Of a stretch of DNA of 47,324 bases, positions 34,812 through 44,102 are shown one piece after another. Below the pieces are notes generated by a model that saw only the letters and a program-made list of their open reading frames with translations, was not told where the DNA came from and did not search any database. Every line of letters begins with the position of its first letter. Within the stretch, counting starts at the first letter, position 1. Source of the DNA: an uncultured Collinsella sp. (GTDB lineage Bacteria; Actinomycetota; Coriobacteriia; Coriobacteriales; Coriobacteriaceae); the NCBI GenBank assembly GCA_900540945.1, contig UQHQ01000011.1, positions 1 through 47,324 of the forward strand. The letters are read 5' to 3'. A program made the translations under genes and the position numbers.

Positions 34812-35534
34812 ATGCTCAAGATTATCGCCTGCGACGACGACGTCGCTTTTCTAGATAGACTGCACCGGATGATCGACCGCTGGTCGACCGAGACGGGCAC
34901 GGCAGTCGACGTTGCGCTCGTCACGCGCGGCGAGGACCTGCTGGCCCGCCATGCCGCATCGCGTGCCGACATCATTCTGCTCGACATGATCATGCCGCTC
35001 GTCAACGGCATGGATACCGCGCGGGAGCTGCGCCAATCCGACACCGCCGTGCGCCTGGTGTTTCTCACCTCGTCGCCCGAGTTCGCGCTGGAGTCCTATG
35101 AGGTCCGCGCCTTCGACTACCTGCTCAAGCCCGTAACGTACGAACGCCTGGCGCAACTGCTCGACGAGCTTTCGAGCATGCGACCCGCCGTGACCGACGA
35201 GCTCGTAACCAAAACGTCCTTTGGCTACCATGCCCTGCGCCTGTCCGATATCGAATATGCCGAGGCCCGCAACAAGCACGTGGTATTCCACCTACGCGAC
35301 GGGCGCGATATCGAGGCGCTCGAGCCGTTCCGCAACATCAAGGATCAGCTAGCCAAAAACGCGAGCTTCTTTAAATGTCACCGCAGCTACCAGGTCAACC
35401 TGCGCAATATCGACCACTTCAACCGCACGGATATCGTCATGCGCTCGGGCGCTTGCATCCCGCTGGCGCGCAGCTGCAAGCAGGGATTCCAGGATGCTTA
35501 CTTTGCGGCACGGTTCGAGGGCGGGAGGCGCTAA
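34812..35534 (+). CDS. LytTR-family response regulator
   Basis: A 240-residue response regulator of the AgrA/VirR type. The receiver domain (1 to about 120) has the acidic pair CDDD, phospho-acceptor Asp58 (DIILLDMIMPL) and Lys106 (DYLLKPV). The LytTR DNA-binding domain (about 135-235) contains YAEARNKHVVFHL and FFKCHRSYQVNLRNIDHF. ATG 34812 follows AAGGGGG. The stop overlaps the kinase ATG (TAATG), so the two are coupled. The 200-odd bases upstream, 34605-34811, hold no gene I can support. No autoinducer peptide or AgrB-like gene is visible, so the signal is unknown. Confidence 0.93.
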   Translation: MLKIIACDDDVAFLDRLHRMIDRWSTETGTAVDVALVTRGEDLLARHAASRADIILLDMIMPLVNGMDTARELRQSDTAVRLVFLTSSPEFALESYEVRAFDYLLKPVTYERLAQLLDELSSMRPAVTDELVTKTSFGYHALRLSDIEYAEARNKHVVFHLRDGRDIEALEPFRNIKDQLAKNASFFKCHRSYQVNLRNIDHFNRTDIVMRSGACIPLARSCKQGFQDAYFAARFEGGRR

Positions 35535-36811
35535 TGCTCCCCACGGCCGAGATGGCACTTTGGGCAATTCACCACGCAACGACCCTGCTTTTTGGCGTTT
35601 TTGCCTCGGCGGCGCTCTGCGGTATCGAGATCAACCGGCGTCATGCGCTTGAGCTGGTGATGGTCGGCGCCGTAACCGGATGCGCATTCGGCCTCGCCAA
35701 TGCCGTCGGCGGCGAGCTTTTCGCCCGTCAGGTATATCCACTCGTCGTGCATCTGCCGCTCGTCATCTATCTGTGCGCGCGCTATCGCCTGAGCCCGCTG
35801 CTCGTTATGCTGGGCGTCACCAGTGCTTATCTGAGCTGCCAGTTCAGCAACTGGATGGGCATCGCCGCGCTCGCCGCCACCGACTCGCAAATCGCGTACT
35901 ACGTGGCACGCATTATCACCACGGCCGTCGTCTTTGCAATCCTGCTGCATTGGGCCAGCGACATCGGCCCGCGCCTGGCGGTTAAAAGCCCCACCGAGCT
36001 CGAGATTCTACTCATCCTGCCGCTCGTCTATTACATCTTTGACTACGCCACTAACGTCTACACCACGCTCTTCCACTCGGGCTCCGTGGTGACGGTTGAG
36101 TTTTTGGCGTTTGCGCTTTGCGCGTTCTACCTTATGTTTCTTGCTGTGTATCTGCGCGAATACGAGGCAAAGGAAACCGCCGAGCGCGAGCGCTGGATGC
36201 TTGCGACCCGCGACAGCGCGGCCATCAAGGAACTCGAGGCCTGGCGCCAATCTGGACGTGAGCTTTCGGTCCTCCGCCATGACATGCGGCACTTCCTGCG
36301 CGGCCTTGCGGCTTTGATCGAGGAGGGCCGCATCGACGAGGCACTCGAGCGCATCGACGAGCTCTGCGAGACGAACGACCGCACCGCCGTGCGCCGCTAC
36401 TGCGCCAACGACACGGTCAATATCGTGCTTTCGTCATTTAGCTCCGATATCAACCGAAACGGCATCACCGCCGATTTGCGCGCTGCCGTGCCCGAGAGCG
36501 TCCATGTAGCCGACGTCGATCTGTTTAGCGTGCTCTCAAACGCCCTGGACAACGCCATCGTCGCCGCAAGCGCCGCTCCCCAGGGCAAGCGATTTGTCGA
36601 TCTGGACCTGCGTTGCGAGGACGGGCAACTGCTCCTTTTGGTCTCCAACACGTTTGGGCGCCCGCCGCGCATGGTCGACGGCATGCCCGTAGCCGGGCAC
36701 ACCGGACACGGCTTTGGAACCAAGAGCATTAAGCTTGCCGTCGAACGCATGAACGGCAACTTCCAGTTTCGCATCAACGGCGACCGGTTTGAGCTTCGCG
36801 CCGTGATGTAA
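35534..36811 (+). CDS. GHKL-type sensor histidine kinase (AgrC-like)
   Basis: A 425-residue sensor. Residues 1 to about 208 form six or so membrane helices, as in peptide-sensing AgrC/ComD kinases. A linker coiled coil leads to the H box with His249 (LSVLRHDMRHFLRGL). The ATPase domain has the N box SNALDNAIVAAS (about 335) and the glycine box GHTGHGFGTKSIKLAVERM, both of the GHKL subclass. It would phosphorylate the LytTR regulator with which it overlaps by one base. The C-terminus is complete (FELRAVM). Confidence 0.92.
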   Translation: MLPTAEMALWAIHHATTLLFGVFASAALCGIEINRRHALELVMVGAVTGCAFGLANAVGGELFARQVYPLVVHLPLVIYLCARYRLSPLLVMLGVTSAYLSCQFSNWMGIAALAATDSQIAYYVARIITTAVVFAILLHWASDIGPRLAVKSPTELEILLILPLVYYIFDYATNVYTTLFHSGSVVTVEFLAFALCAFYLMFLAVYLREYEAKETAERERWMLATRDSAAIKELEAWRQSGRELSVLRHDMRHFLRGLAALIEEGRIDEALERIDELCETNDRTAVRRYCANDTVNIVLSSFSSDINRNGITADLRAAVPESVHVADVDLFSVLSNALDNAIVAASAAPQGKRFVDLDLRCEDGQLLLLVSNTFGRPPRMVDGMPVAGHTGHGFGTKSIKLAVERMNGNFQFRINGDRFELRAVM

Positions 36812-36871
36812 GGGCGCGACAAGTCGGCGCCGCGCTCGACCCGTCAGGGCCGCCTTGCCGGCTCCGGTCCG

Positions 36872-37447
36872 CTACAGCGGCGCGGCTGCCGGGGTCAGCT
36901 GTTTGATGTATGCCCACATGCGCTGTTTGGCAGCTTTGTCAGTGAGCGCCGCCTCAAAACCGTCGAGCGCGAGCACGCGACGACCCTGCACATGGGCGAC
37001 CAAGCCGGGCTTGAGCATAGCGGTATCAAAGTCGTCGATTGCCACGAGCATGTCGGCATAGGTCTCGCGCATGGTATCGGCCGCGCGATCGTCCAACAGC
37101 AAGACCGCCTCGGGGTCCAAGGCCTCGAGCGCCTCGCGGAACAGCTCGCACGGCAGGCCCTCGCCTACCGCAACCGCTCCGTCGCCCGCGCCGGCAACAC
37201 TTGCCAGCACGCAGAAATCCTCGGGCGCGTAGCCGATGGCACCGAGCGCCTTGCGCAGCGCGGCACCGTCCGGACCGGCAGCCAGCTCGCCGCCCGCACG
37301 CTCGGCATCGTCTAAATCACCTTTTACCAGCACAATCGGCGAGCACGCATTTCCTGCGATACGCACGCCGCGGCCCGCGAGCGATGCGAGCTCCTGCTCG
37401 GTCGCCTGGGCGATGGCTTCTTTTTTCTGGCTTTGTGACGTGGGCAT
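36872..37447 (-). CDS. Protein resembling a degenerate uracil-DNA-glycosylase fold
   Basis: A 191-residue protein without a firm family. Its layout echoes type 4 or 5 uracil-DNA glycosylases: an N-terminal helix, then a strand and loop (SPIVLVKGDLDDAERAGGEL) where the family has GEAPG, then GPDGAALRKALGAIGYAPED like the family's GxAGxLLxxxLxxIGL, then DPEAVLLLDDRAADTMRE like the LGxxA strand. The Fe-S cysteines and catalytic residues are missing. If the resemblance is real, it is a non-catalytic relative. ATG 37447 follows TTGGAGAG at six bases. It stands alone, convergent with the kinase gene and divergent from thioredoxin. Confidence 0.5.
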   Translation of the reverse strand: MPTSQSQKKEAIAQATEQELASLAGRGVRIAGNACSPIVLVKGDLDDAERAGGELAAGPDGAALRKALGAIGYAPEDFCVLASVAGAGDGAVAVGEGLPCELFREALEALDPEAVLLLDDRAADTMRETYADMLVAIDDFDTAMLKPGLVAHVQGRRVLALDGFEAALTDKAAKQRMWAYIKQLTPAAAPL

Positions 37448-37583
37448 GCGCTCTCCAATCGTTTGCGTGCCCACCATTATATAAAAGAGCCGCCTGCGAG
37501 TGGTTGCATTACGGGCCGTTGGGTATAAGCACGGTCGTACTGAGTTTTACGCGGCCGAGCCGCGTCGCACTATGGAGGTCACC

Positions 37584-37904
37584 ATGGCTGACATTAAGCA
37601 GATTACCCCCGAGAACTTCGATTCCGTCGTTAACGGCAGCCTTCCCGTGCTGGTTGATTTTTGGGCACCGTGGTGCGGTCCCTGCCGCTCGCTCTCGCCC
37701 ATTGTTGACGAAGTGGCCGACGAGCTGGCCGGCAAACTCGCCGTCGCCAAATGCAACGTCGACGACAATCAGGACCTGGCCATGAAGTTTGGCGTTATGA
37801 GCATCCCCACGCTGGTTGTCTTTAAGAACGGCGAGGAAATCGACCGCTCCGTTGGCGCGCTGCCCAAGGCCAGGCTGCAGGCGCTGCTTGAGAAGCACCT
37901 GTAA
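37584..37904 (+). CDS. trxA: Thioredoxin
   Basis: A 106-residue cytoplasmic dithiol reductant with the active site WCGPC (Cys31 and Cys34), FWAPWCGPCRSLSP, the cis-proline loop MSIPTLVVFKNGE and a normal full-length fold. ATG 37584 is chosen because GGAGGT lies four bases before it; the ATG 12 bases earlier overlaps that site. A weak promoter (TGGTTG, 17 bp, TATAAG) may lie upstream. A terminator sits about 110 bases after the stop. Confidence 0.96.
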   Translation: MADIKQITPENFDSVVNGSLPVLVDFWAPWCGPCRSLSPIVDEVADELAGKLAVAKCNVDDNQDLAMKFGVMSIPTLVVFKNGEEIDRSVGALPKARLQALLEKHL

Positions 37905-38014
37905 TACGCCGGTCATGTGCTGCCGTCCATGAGCGGTTTTGCGCCGCTCACCGGAGAGCCGGGTGCTGCGCCCGCGACCACGGATAGTATGGTAATCACA
38001 AACAGCCCCCAGTG

Positions 38015-38050
38015 AACGGGTGCGGGTCAGACGGACTCGCACCCGTTTTC
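38015..38050 (+). terminator. Rho-independent terminator after trxA
   Basis: AACGGGTGCG and CGCACCCGTT pair, extended by GTC/GAC, and TTTC follows. It separates trxA from the nickel and hydrogenase cluster. Confidence 0.8.
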
Positions 38051-38124
38051 TTATGCGGCGATGCGCAAAGCGGGCGTAGTAGAATCTGAACCACTGAATA
38101 GACCCGTACAAAAGGAGATTTCCC

Positions 38125-38373
38125 ATGCATGACGTCGGAATGAACATGAGCCAGCTTGCCATGAGCGTCAAGCAGGTCGACGACACGATCGAGCTCGCCC
38201 ACGAGTGGAGCCATCAGCTGCTGCATGCAACCGAGAACTTTGATATGGAGCGCATTGGCGCCAAGCTCGAGGCCGCCATGGCGGCGCTCCACGAGGCGCA
38301 CGACGCACTCGAGGGCTACGAGGAGGCCATCGAGGCCGACCACAACTCCGTTGGCTCCGTAAAGCTGGTGTAG
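38125..38373 (+). CDS. Small helical protein preceding nikR, unknown
   Basis: An 82-residue protein, predicted helical from its heptad-like pattern (LAMSVKQVDDTIELAHEWSH, then MERIGAKLEAAMAALHEAHD), rich in Glu, His and Met. It has no membrane segment and no cysteine. AAGGAG lies eight bases before the ATG. Its stop is one base before the nikR start, so the two are translationally coupled and it likely belongs to nickel homeostasis. The His and Met content (MHDVGMNM, EWSHQLLH) would suit a metal-handling protein, but no known motif is present. Confidence 0.7.
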   Translation: MHDVGMNMSQLAMSVKQVDDTIELAHEWSHQLLHATENFDMERIGAKLEAAMAALHEAHDALEGYEEAIEADHNSVGSVKLV

Positions 38374-38374
38374 G

Positions 38375-38887
38375 GTGTCCGAACACGAACACGAGCACGG
38401 CTGCGGGCACGAGCATTCGCACGGGCCGACCGGCGACGCGGGCTGCCGTTGCAGCGGCTCCGCCTCCGAGCTGGTCCGTTTTTCGGTCACCGCGCCCGAC
38501 GACCTGCTGCGCCGCTTTGACGAGCAGATCGCACGCCGCGGTGACGTAGCCAACCGCTCCGAGGCCGTGCGCGACCTGATTCGCGCCTCGATTGCCAAGG
38601 AGCAGATGCGAACGCCCGACGAGCAGGTCATCGGGTCGCTCACCATGATTTACGACCATCACACCGGCGACCTGACGCGCCGCCTGGACGAGGTGCAACA
38701 CGACTACACCGACGAGATCGTATCGACCATGCACGTGCATCTGGATCACCACAACTGTTTGGAGATTCTGGCACTTAAGGGTCGCGGCGAGCGTGTCTAC
38801 GAGCTGGCTGACCGTCTGCTGGGCCTGCGCGGCGTTAAACACGGCGAGCTCACCTGCGCCGCCACCGAGCAGAGCCTGGGGCTGTAA
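38375..38887 (+). CDS. nikR: Nickel-responsive regulator NikR with His-rich N-terminal extension
   Basis: A 170-residue regulator; the E. coli protein has 133. The first 30 residues are an added His/Cys-rich stretch (EHEHEHGCGHEHSHG). The ribbon-helix-helix domain then starts around SELVRFSVTAPDDLLRRFDE, and the ACT-like nickel domain follows (about 87-165). The nickel ligands match the E. coli spacing exactly: His109, His120, His122 and Cys128 (TMHVHLDHHNC). The start is GTG, one base after the previous stop, with only a weak ribosome site. It precedes hypF by 29 bases, so nickel supply and hydrogenase maturation are linked. Confidence 0.92.
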   Translation: MSEHEHEHGCGHEHSHGPTGDAGCRCSGSASELVRFSVTAPDDLLRRFDEQIARRGDVANRSEAVRDLIRASIAKEQMRTPDEQVIGSLTMIYDHHTGDLTRRLDEVQHDYTDEIVSTMHVHLDHHNCLEILALKGRGERVYELADRLLGLRGVKHGELTCAATEQSLGL

Positions 38888-38916
38888 CAGCACACATTTC
38901 AACGAAGGAGGGTCGC

Positions 38917-41388
38917 ATGCGACATGCGCATATCCATGTAACGGGCATTGTGCAGGGTGTCGGCATGCGACCGTTTGTGTATCGCGAGGCCATGGCGCAC
39001 GGCATTTGCGGCTGGGTGCTTAACGCGGGCGATGGCGTGCATATCGAGGCGCACGCTCTCAGCGAGTCGCTCGACGAATTTATCGCCGCGCTTTCCGAGT
39101 ATGCGCCTGCGGCGTCTCGCGTGGAGCATGTCGAGGTTGTGGACCTAGCACCCGGCAACTGGGACGCCGCTAACGAGCAGGGCTTTCGCATTGTGGCGTC
39201 GCAGGATCAAACTGCCCACACGACGCTCATCTCGCCCGACATCGCCACGTGCGACGACTGCCTGCGCGAGCTGTTCGACCCCGCCGACCGACGCTTTCAC
39301 TATCCCTTTATCAACTGCACCAATTGCGGACCGCGCTTTACCATCATTCGCTCGCTGCCCTATGACCGAGCGGCCACCTCGATGGATCGCTTTCCCATGT
39401 GCCCCACCTGCGCCGCAGAGTATGCCGACCCGCTCGATCGGCGGTTTCACGCGCAGCCCGATGCCTGTTTTGATTGCGGACCGCATATTACGTGGCGCGA
39501 GGCGGATCGCGGTGTTGTGCCAACGACGGTCGACGCAACACCAGCCGCCGGCTCCACGCGTGAGGCCAGCGATGCCATCATCGAACGCTGCGTCGAGCTG
39601 CTGGCTGGCGGCGGCATCGTCGCCATCAAGGGTCTGGGCGGATTCCACCTAGCCTGCGACGCCACCAACGAGCAGGCGGTGCGCGAGCTGCGCCGTCGCA
39701 AGCGTCGCAGCAACAAGCCGCTTGCCGTTATGGTGCGCGACCTTGCCGACGCCGAGCGCCTGTGCCGTATCGATGGCGTTGAGCGTGGCCTGCTTGCCGG
39801 CAGCGTTCGCCCCATTGTGTTGCTGCGTCGCCGCGCAACCGGCAACGACGCCTACGGCTCCCCCAACGCCCTCGAGCTCGCGCCATCCGTCGCGCACGAC
39901 TTGCCCGAGCTTGGCGTCATGCTCCCCTACACCCCACTACAACATTTGCTGCTCGCCGCAGCCGCGGCGCACGGCATGCAAGCACTCATCATGACCAGCG
40001 GAAACCTGAGCGAAGAGCCCATCGAGACCGACGATGCCCTTGCATGGGAGCATCTCGTTGCCGCCGGCATCGCCGATGCGCTGCTCGGTAACGACCGCGC
40101 GATTCTGTCGCGCTACGACGACTCCGTGGTACGCGTAGTCGACGGGGTCGTCATGCCCGTGCGCCGCGCACGCGGATATGCGCCACAGCCGCTGTCGTTG
40201 CCGGCGCACGACGGCACCACGCCCTGCGTACTCGCCTGCGGGCCGCAGCAAAAAGCCACGATCGCACTCACGCGCGAGGACACCGACGGCCATATGGCCT
40301 GTTTTGTGTCGCAGCATATCGGCGATGTCGAAAACGGCGCGACTTTCGATGCTTGGAGCGCCGCGCGCTCGCGTCTGGAAAACCTTTTTGACCTGGCGCC
40401 TGCCGCCCTGGCATGCGACATGCATCCCAGTTATCTGTCGAGCCAATGGGCGCGCGAGCAGGCACGGGAGCACAACCTGCCGCTTATCGAAGTCCAGCAC
40501 CATCATGCGCACATCGCGAGCGTCATGGCAGAGGCGATTGCCGCAAGCCGGCTTGCGCCCGATGCGCGTGTCCTCGGCATCGTCTTCGACGGCACGGGTG
40601 CCGGCACTGATGGCACCATATGGGGCGGTGAGTTTCTTGTCGCCCGTCTCGCCGATTTTGAGCGCGTCGCGCATCTGCGCACCTGGGCGCTTCCCGGTGG
40701 CGCCGCATCCGTACACGATGCCCGCCGCAACGCCTTTGCCCTGCTCAGCGAGCTCGACCTGCTCGAGCACCCGGGAGCCGCGGGGCTCTTGAACAGCCTT
40801 GACGAGCAGACGCGCAGCATAACGGCAACGATGATCGAGCGCGGCATCAACAGTCCGCGCACTAGCAGTATGGGTCGCCTATTTGATGCCGCAGCCGCGA
40901 TTTTGGGCATTTGCGGCCAGGCAACCTACGAGGGCGAACCCGCCATCGAGCTCGAAGCCGCCGCTTGGCGTGCACTGGACGGCGAAATCGCCCATTTTCC
41001 CGACGACAACGCCGGCTATTTCGCATCTGACCCATCGTGGTTGGACGGCCCCGATGCTCTGGACCAGAAAGCACTCTTTGAGGCACTTTTGGGAGGAATT
41101 GAAGCCGGAGCGCCCGCCGACAGGCTCGCACTCGACTTCCATGTCGCCGTCGCGCGCTCCTCGGCGCGCATCGCCACCGAAATCTGCGCGCGCGAGGGCA
41201 TTGGCACCGTCGCGCTCTCGGGCGGCGTGTTCATGAACCGACTTCTGCTTCAGCTCCTCACCCGCGAGCTCAAAAGCGCAGGCCTTACCGTACTTGTCCC
41301 CCACACCGTACCCGTCAATGACGGCTGCATCGCCTACGGTCAGGCGGCGGTCGCAAGCGCTCGTCTTGCGCAGGTCGCATCACAGTAG
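38917..41388 (+). CDS. hypF: Carbamoyltransferase HypF
   Basis: An 823-residue enzyme that uses carbamoyl phosphate and ATP to load HypE with the carbamoyl group that becomes the cyanide ligand of [NiFe] hydrogenase. It has an acylphosphatase domain (about 1-90, GIVQGVGMRPFVYREA), two zinc fingers (CDDCLREL with CTNCGPRF, and CPTCAAEY with CFDCGPHI), a YrdC-like domain (about 200-390, IKGLGGFHLACDA), and a Kae1-like domain to the end (EVQHHHAHIASVMAE, ALSGGVFMNRLLLQ). The length is typical. AAGGAGGG lies just before ATG 38917. Confidence 0.96.
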   Translation: MRHAHIHVTGIVQGVGMRPFVYREAMAHGICGWVLNAGDGVHIEAHALSESLDEFIAALSEYAPAASRVEHVEVVDLAPGNWDAANEQGFRIVASQDQTAHTTLISPDIATCDDCLRELFDPADRRFHYPFINCTNCGPRFTIIRSLPYDRAATSMDRFPMCPTCAAEYADPLDRRFHAQPDACFDCGPHITWREADRGVVPTTVDATPAAGSTREASDAIIERCVELLAGGGIVAIKGLGGFHLACDATNEQAVRELRRRKRRSNKPLAVMVRDLADAERLCRIDGVERGLLAGSVRPIVLLRRRATGNDAYGSPNALELAPSVAHDLPELGVMLPYTPLQHLLLAAAAAHGMQALIMTSGNLSEEPIETDDALAWEHLVAAGIADALLGNDRAILSRYDDSVVRVVDGVVMPVRRARGYAPQPLSLPAHDGTTPCVLACGPQQKATIALTREDTDGHMACFVSQHIGDVENGATFDAWSAARSRLENLFDLAPAALACDMHPSYLSSQWAREQAREHNLPLIEVQHHHAHIASVMAEAIAASRLAPDARVLGIVFDGTGAGTDGTIWGGEFLVARLADFERVAHLRTWALPGGAASVHDARRNAFALLSELDLLEHPGAAGLLNSLDEQTRSITATMIERGINSPRTSSMGRLFDAAAAILGICGQATYEGEPAIELEAAAWRALDGEIAHFPDDNAGYFASDPSWLDGPDALDQKALFEALLGGIEAGAPADRLALDFHVAVARSSARIATEICAREGIGTVALSGGVFMNRLLLQLLTRELKSAGLTVLVPHTVPVNDGCIAYGQAAVASARLAQVASQ

Positions 41389-41522
41389 CTCGCCCTCGCA
41401 CGCCGCCGCGCTCAACCGTCTCACAGGCGTAACGCGTTTGCCCGCGAACCCCGCGAGCGCTACCATCAACTGATGGATTATTAAGCGCCCATCCAGCGCA
41501 AAGCGTCTAAAAGGGGAACAAT

Positions 41523-41783
41523 ATGTGCCTTGCCGTTCCCGGCAAAGTAGTCAAACGCGACGACGACCTCAAGGCCACCGTCGACATGATGGGCATCGAG
41601 CGCCCCGTGTCGCTGCGACTCGTGCCGACGGCGCAGGTTGGCGACTATATTCTCGTACACGCCGGCTTTGGCATCCAGATCGTTGACGAGCAGGAAGCAC
41701 AGGAAACGCTCGAGCTCGTTAATGCCATGAGCGAACTGGTCGAAGAAGACCAACTTGCCACCAACCCGGCCGAGGCATACTAG
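41523..41783 (+). CDS. hypC: Hydrogenase maturation chaperone HypC
   Basis: An 86-residue chaperone that with HypD assembles the Fe(CN)2CO unit. It begins with the diagnostic Met-Cys (MCLAVPGKVV), whose Cys2 binds HypD and the iron. The OB-like body (YILVHAGFGIQIVDEQEA) is intact. AAAGGGG precedes the start. It lies 134 bases after hypF, and its stop overlaps the hypD start (TAGTG). Confidence 0.96.
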   Translation: MCLAVPGKVVKRDDDLKATVDMMGIERPVSLRLVPTAQVGDYILVHAGFGIQIVDEQEAQETLELVNAMSELVEEDQLATNPAEAY

Positions 41784-42895
41784 TGGCGGCCGGACAGCCG
41801 GCTCGCTCCGGCATCGACTTTTCGGCATTTCGCGATTCCAAGCTGGCCCGCGAGCTCATCGAACGCATCCGTGAACTCGTCGGCGACCGCACCATCAACC
41901 TTATGGAAGTCTGCGGCACGCACACCGTGAGCATCGGCCGCTATGGCTTTCGCTCCATTATGCCGGCCGGGCTCAAGCTGCTGAGCGGACCGGGCTGCCC
42001 CGTCTGCGTTACCGCCAACCGCGACATCGACCACGCAATCGCGCTCGCCAACATAGACGGCGCCATCATCACTACCTTTGGCGACATGATGCGCGTGCCC
42101 GGATCGTCCACCTCGCTCGCCGCGCAAAAGGCGGCAGGGCGCGATATCCGCATCGTCTACTCCCCGCTCGACGCACTCGACATCGCCGAGCAAAACCCCG
42201 ACCGCCCGGTCATCTTTATGGGTGTGGGCTTTGAGACCACAACGCCCACCATCGCCGCCGCTATCTTGGAGGCCGAGGCGCGCGGGCTTTTGAACTTTTC
42301 GGTCTATTGCGCCCACAAGACCACGCCGCCGGCGTTGCGCGCCATCGCCAACGACCCCGAGACCGCCATCGACGGCTTTATCCTGCCGGGCCATGTCGCC
42401 ACCATCACGGGCTTGGCGCCCTTTAGCTTTTTGGTCGACGAGTTCAATACCCCGGGCGTGGTCACGGGATTTGAACCGGTCGATATCCTGCAGGGCATCT
42501 GCATGCTGGTCCAGATGGTTGTCGAGGGCAGGCCCGCGATCGACAACGCCTACCGCCGTGGCGTCAACGCAGACGGCAACCCCGTAGCGCGCCAGCTGGT
42601 CGAGCAGGTGTTTGAGCCATGTGACACCACGTGGCGCGGGCTGGGGCCGATTGCCAACTCGGGCCTTTCCATCCGTCCCGAGTTCTCGCGCTTTGATGCT
42701 CGCACCCGCTTTGACGTGCCCGTTGAGGCGACGGTCGAGCCGCGTGGGTGCCGCTGCGGCGACGTGCTGCGCGGGGCCATTACGCCGAGCAGCTGCCCGC
42801 TCTTTGGCCGCACCTGCACGCCCGAGCACCCTGTCGGCCCGTGCATGGTGAGCTCCGAGGGCAGCTGCGCGGCACACTACCGCTACCGTAACTAG
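41783..42895 (+). CDS. hypD: Hydrogenase maturation Fe-S protein HypD
   Basis: A 370-residue scaffold for the Fe(CN)2CO group. It carries MEVCGTHTVSIG, the GPGCPVCVT motif, MGVGFETTTPTIA, YCAHKTTPPALRA and FILPGHVATI. The C-terminal cluster cysteines come from RGCRCGDVLRG, SSCPLFGRTC and GPCMVSSEGSC. The start is GTG, overlapping the hypC stop by one base; the ATG codons downstream lie after conserved sequence. Confidence 0.96.
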   Translation: MAAGQPARSGIDFSAFRDSKLARELIERIRELVGDRTINLMEVCGTHTVSIGRYGFRSIMPAGLKLLSGPGCPVCVTANRDIDHAIALANIDGAIITTFGDMMRVPGSSTSLAAQKAAGRDIRIVYSPLDALDIAEQNPDRPVIFMGVGFETTTPTIAAAILEAEARGLLNFSVYCAHKTTPPALRAIANDPETAIDGFILPGHVATITGLAPFSFLVDEFNTPGVVTGFEPVDILQGICMLVQMVVEGRPAIDNAYRRGVNADGNPVARQLVEQVFEPCDTTWRGLGPIANSGLSIRPEFSRFDARTRFDVPVEATVEPRGCRCGDVLRGAITPSSCPLFGRTCTPEHPVGPCMVSSEGSCAAHYRYRN

Positions 42896-42943
42896 CCCGG
42901 ACGCACCCGCACACTGGCACCACCCACGATTGGAGTTTTGGAT

Positions 42944-43978
42944 ATGTCCCATAGCATCACCGATAGCACCGTCCTGTTGGGCCACGGCTCTGGCGGTCAG
43001 ATGATGAAACGCATCATCGATGAGGTCTTTTTGGATGCCTTTGGGTCGCCCGAGCTGCTCGAAGGCAACGACGCCGGCGTCGCCGCGCTGCCCGCGAGCG
43101 GGCGCGTCGCTATGTCGACCGACAGCTTTGTAGTCTCGCCGCAGTTCTTCCCCGGTGGCAACATCGGCCGCCTTGCCGTGTGCGGAACCGTCAACGATGT
43201 CGCGACCTCGGGCGCCAACGTGCGCTACCTGTCGTGCGGCTTTATCCTCGAAGAGGGCTATCCCATGGATAAGCTCCGCCTGATTGTGCAGACGATGGCC
43301 GAAACGGCGCGTGAGGCGGTCGTGTCCATAATCACGGGCGACACCAAGGTGGTCGAGCGCGGCGGGGCCGACGGCGTCTACATCAATACCGCCGGCGTGG
43401 GCGAAGTGCCCGCGGGCGTTGCGCTCAGCGGCGCCAACTGCCAGCCCGGCGATGCCATCCTGGTGTCGGGCACACTCGGCGACCACGGTATCGCCATCAT
43501 GAGCCAGCGCGAGGGCTTGGCGTTTTCAAGCACGATCAAAAGCGATGCCGCACCGCTCAACCACCTGATTGCCGACGTTTTGGCCGCAGCGCCCGGCACG
43601 CGTTGCTTTCGCGACCCCACGCGTGGTGGCCTGGCGTCCACACTCAACGAGTTTGCCCAGGCCAGCGGTGTTGCCATGGAGGTTGACGAGGATGCCGTGC
43701 CCGTGCGTCCCGACGTGCAGGCCGCCTGCGAGATGCTCGGCTACGATGTGCTGCAGGTAGCAAACGAGGGCAAGATGGTTGCCGTGGTGCCGGCCGAGCA
43801 AGCCGATGCCGCGCTAACCGCCATGCGCGCCGCGCGCTACGGCGAGAATGCCGCCATCATCGGTCGCGTGTTGCCACTTACCGAGGGCGCCCGTCCCGCC
43901 GTGCGCGTGCGCACCGGCTGGGGCTCGACCCGCATTCTCGACATGCTCGTGGGAGAGCAGCTGCCGAGAATTTGCTAG
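42944..43978 (+). CDS. hypE: Hydrogenase maturation protein HypE
   Basis: A 344-residue AIR-synthase-like ATPase that dehydrates the carbamoyl group to cyanide. The N-terminus has LLGHGSGGQMMKRIIDEVF. The nucleotide-binding region has LEGNDAGVAALPASGRVAMS, and the end is the diagnostic LPRIC, whose terminal Cys accepts the carbamoyl group. ATG 42944 lies eight bases after GGAG. It closes hypF-C-D-E. No hydrogenase structural genes, hypB or maturation protease are in the window. Confidence 0.96.
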   Translation: MSHSITDSTVLLGHGSGGQMMKRIIDEVFLDAFGSPELLEGNDAGVAALPASGRVAMSTDSFVVSPQFFPGGNIGRLAVCGTVNDVATSGANVRYLSCGFILEEGYPMDKLRLIVQTMAETAREAVVSIITGDTKVVERGGADGVYINTAGVGEVPAGVALSGANCQPGDAILVSGTLGDHGIAIMSQREGLAFSSTIKSDAAPLNHLIADVLAAAPGTRCFRDPTRGGLASTLNEFAQASGVAMEVDEDAVPVRPDVQAACEMLGYDVLQVANEGKMVAVVPAEQADAALTAMRAARYGENAAIIGRVLPLTEGARPAVRVRTGWGSTRILDMLVGEQLPRIC

Positions 43979-44102
43979 GGTGGAACCGCACGGTCGGCGC
44001 GATGTGACCCGATATCCCTGAAGATGTTCAGATTCCAAGCACGCCCAACGCGGAAGCCCAGTATTATGAGGTGCGTTTTGAAACCCAATGACGGGAGCTT
44101 TC

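Noticed and set aside
34812..36811. A full agr quorum-sensing system
   Set aside because: The regulator and kinase fit, but no signal-peptide gene or AgrB-like processing protein is visible on either side.
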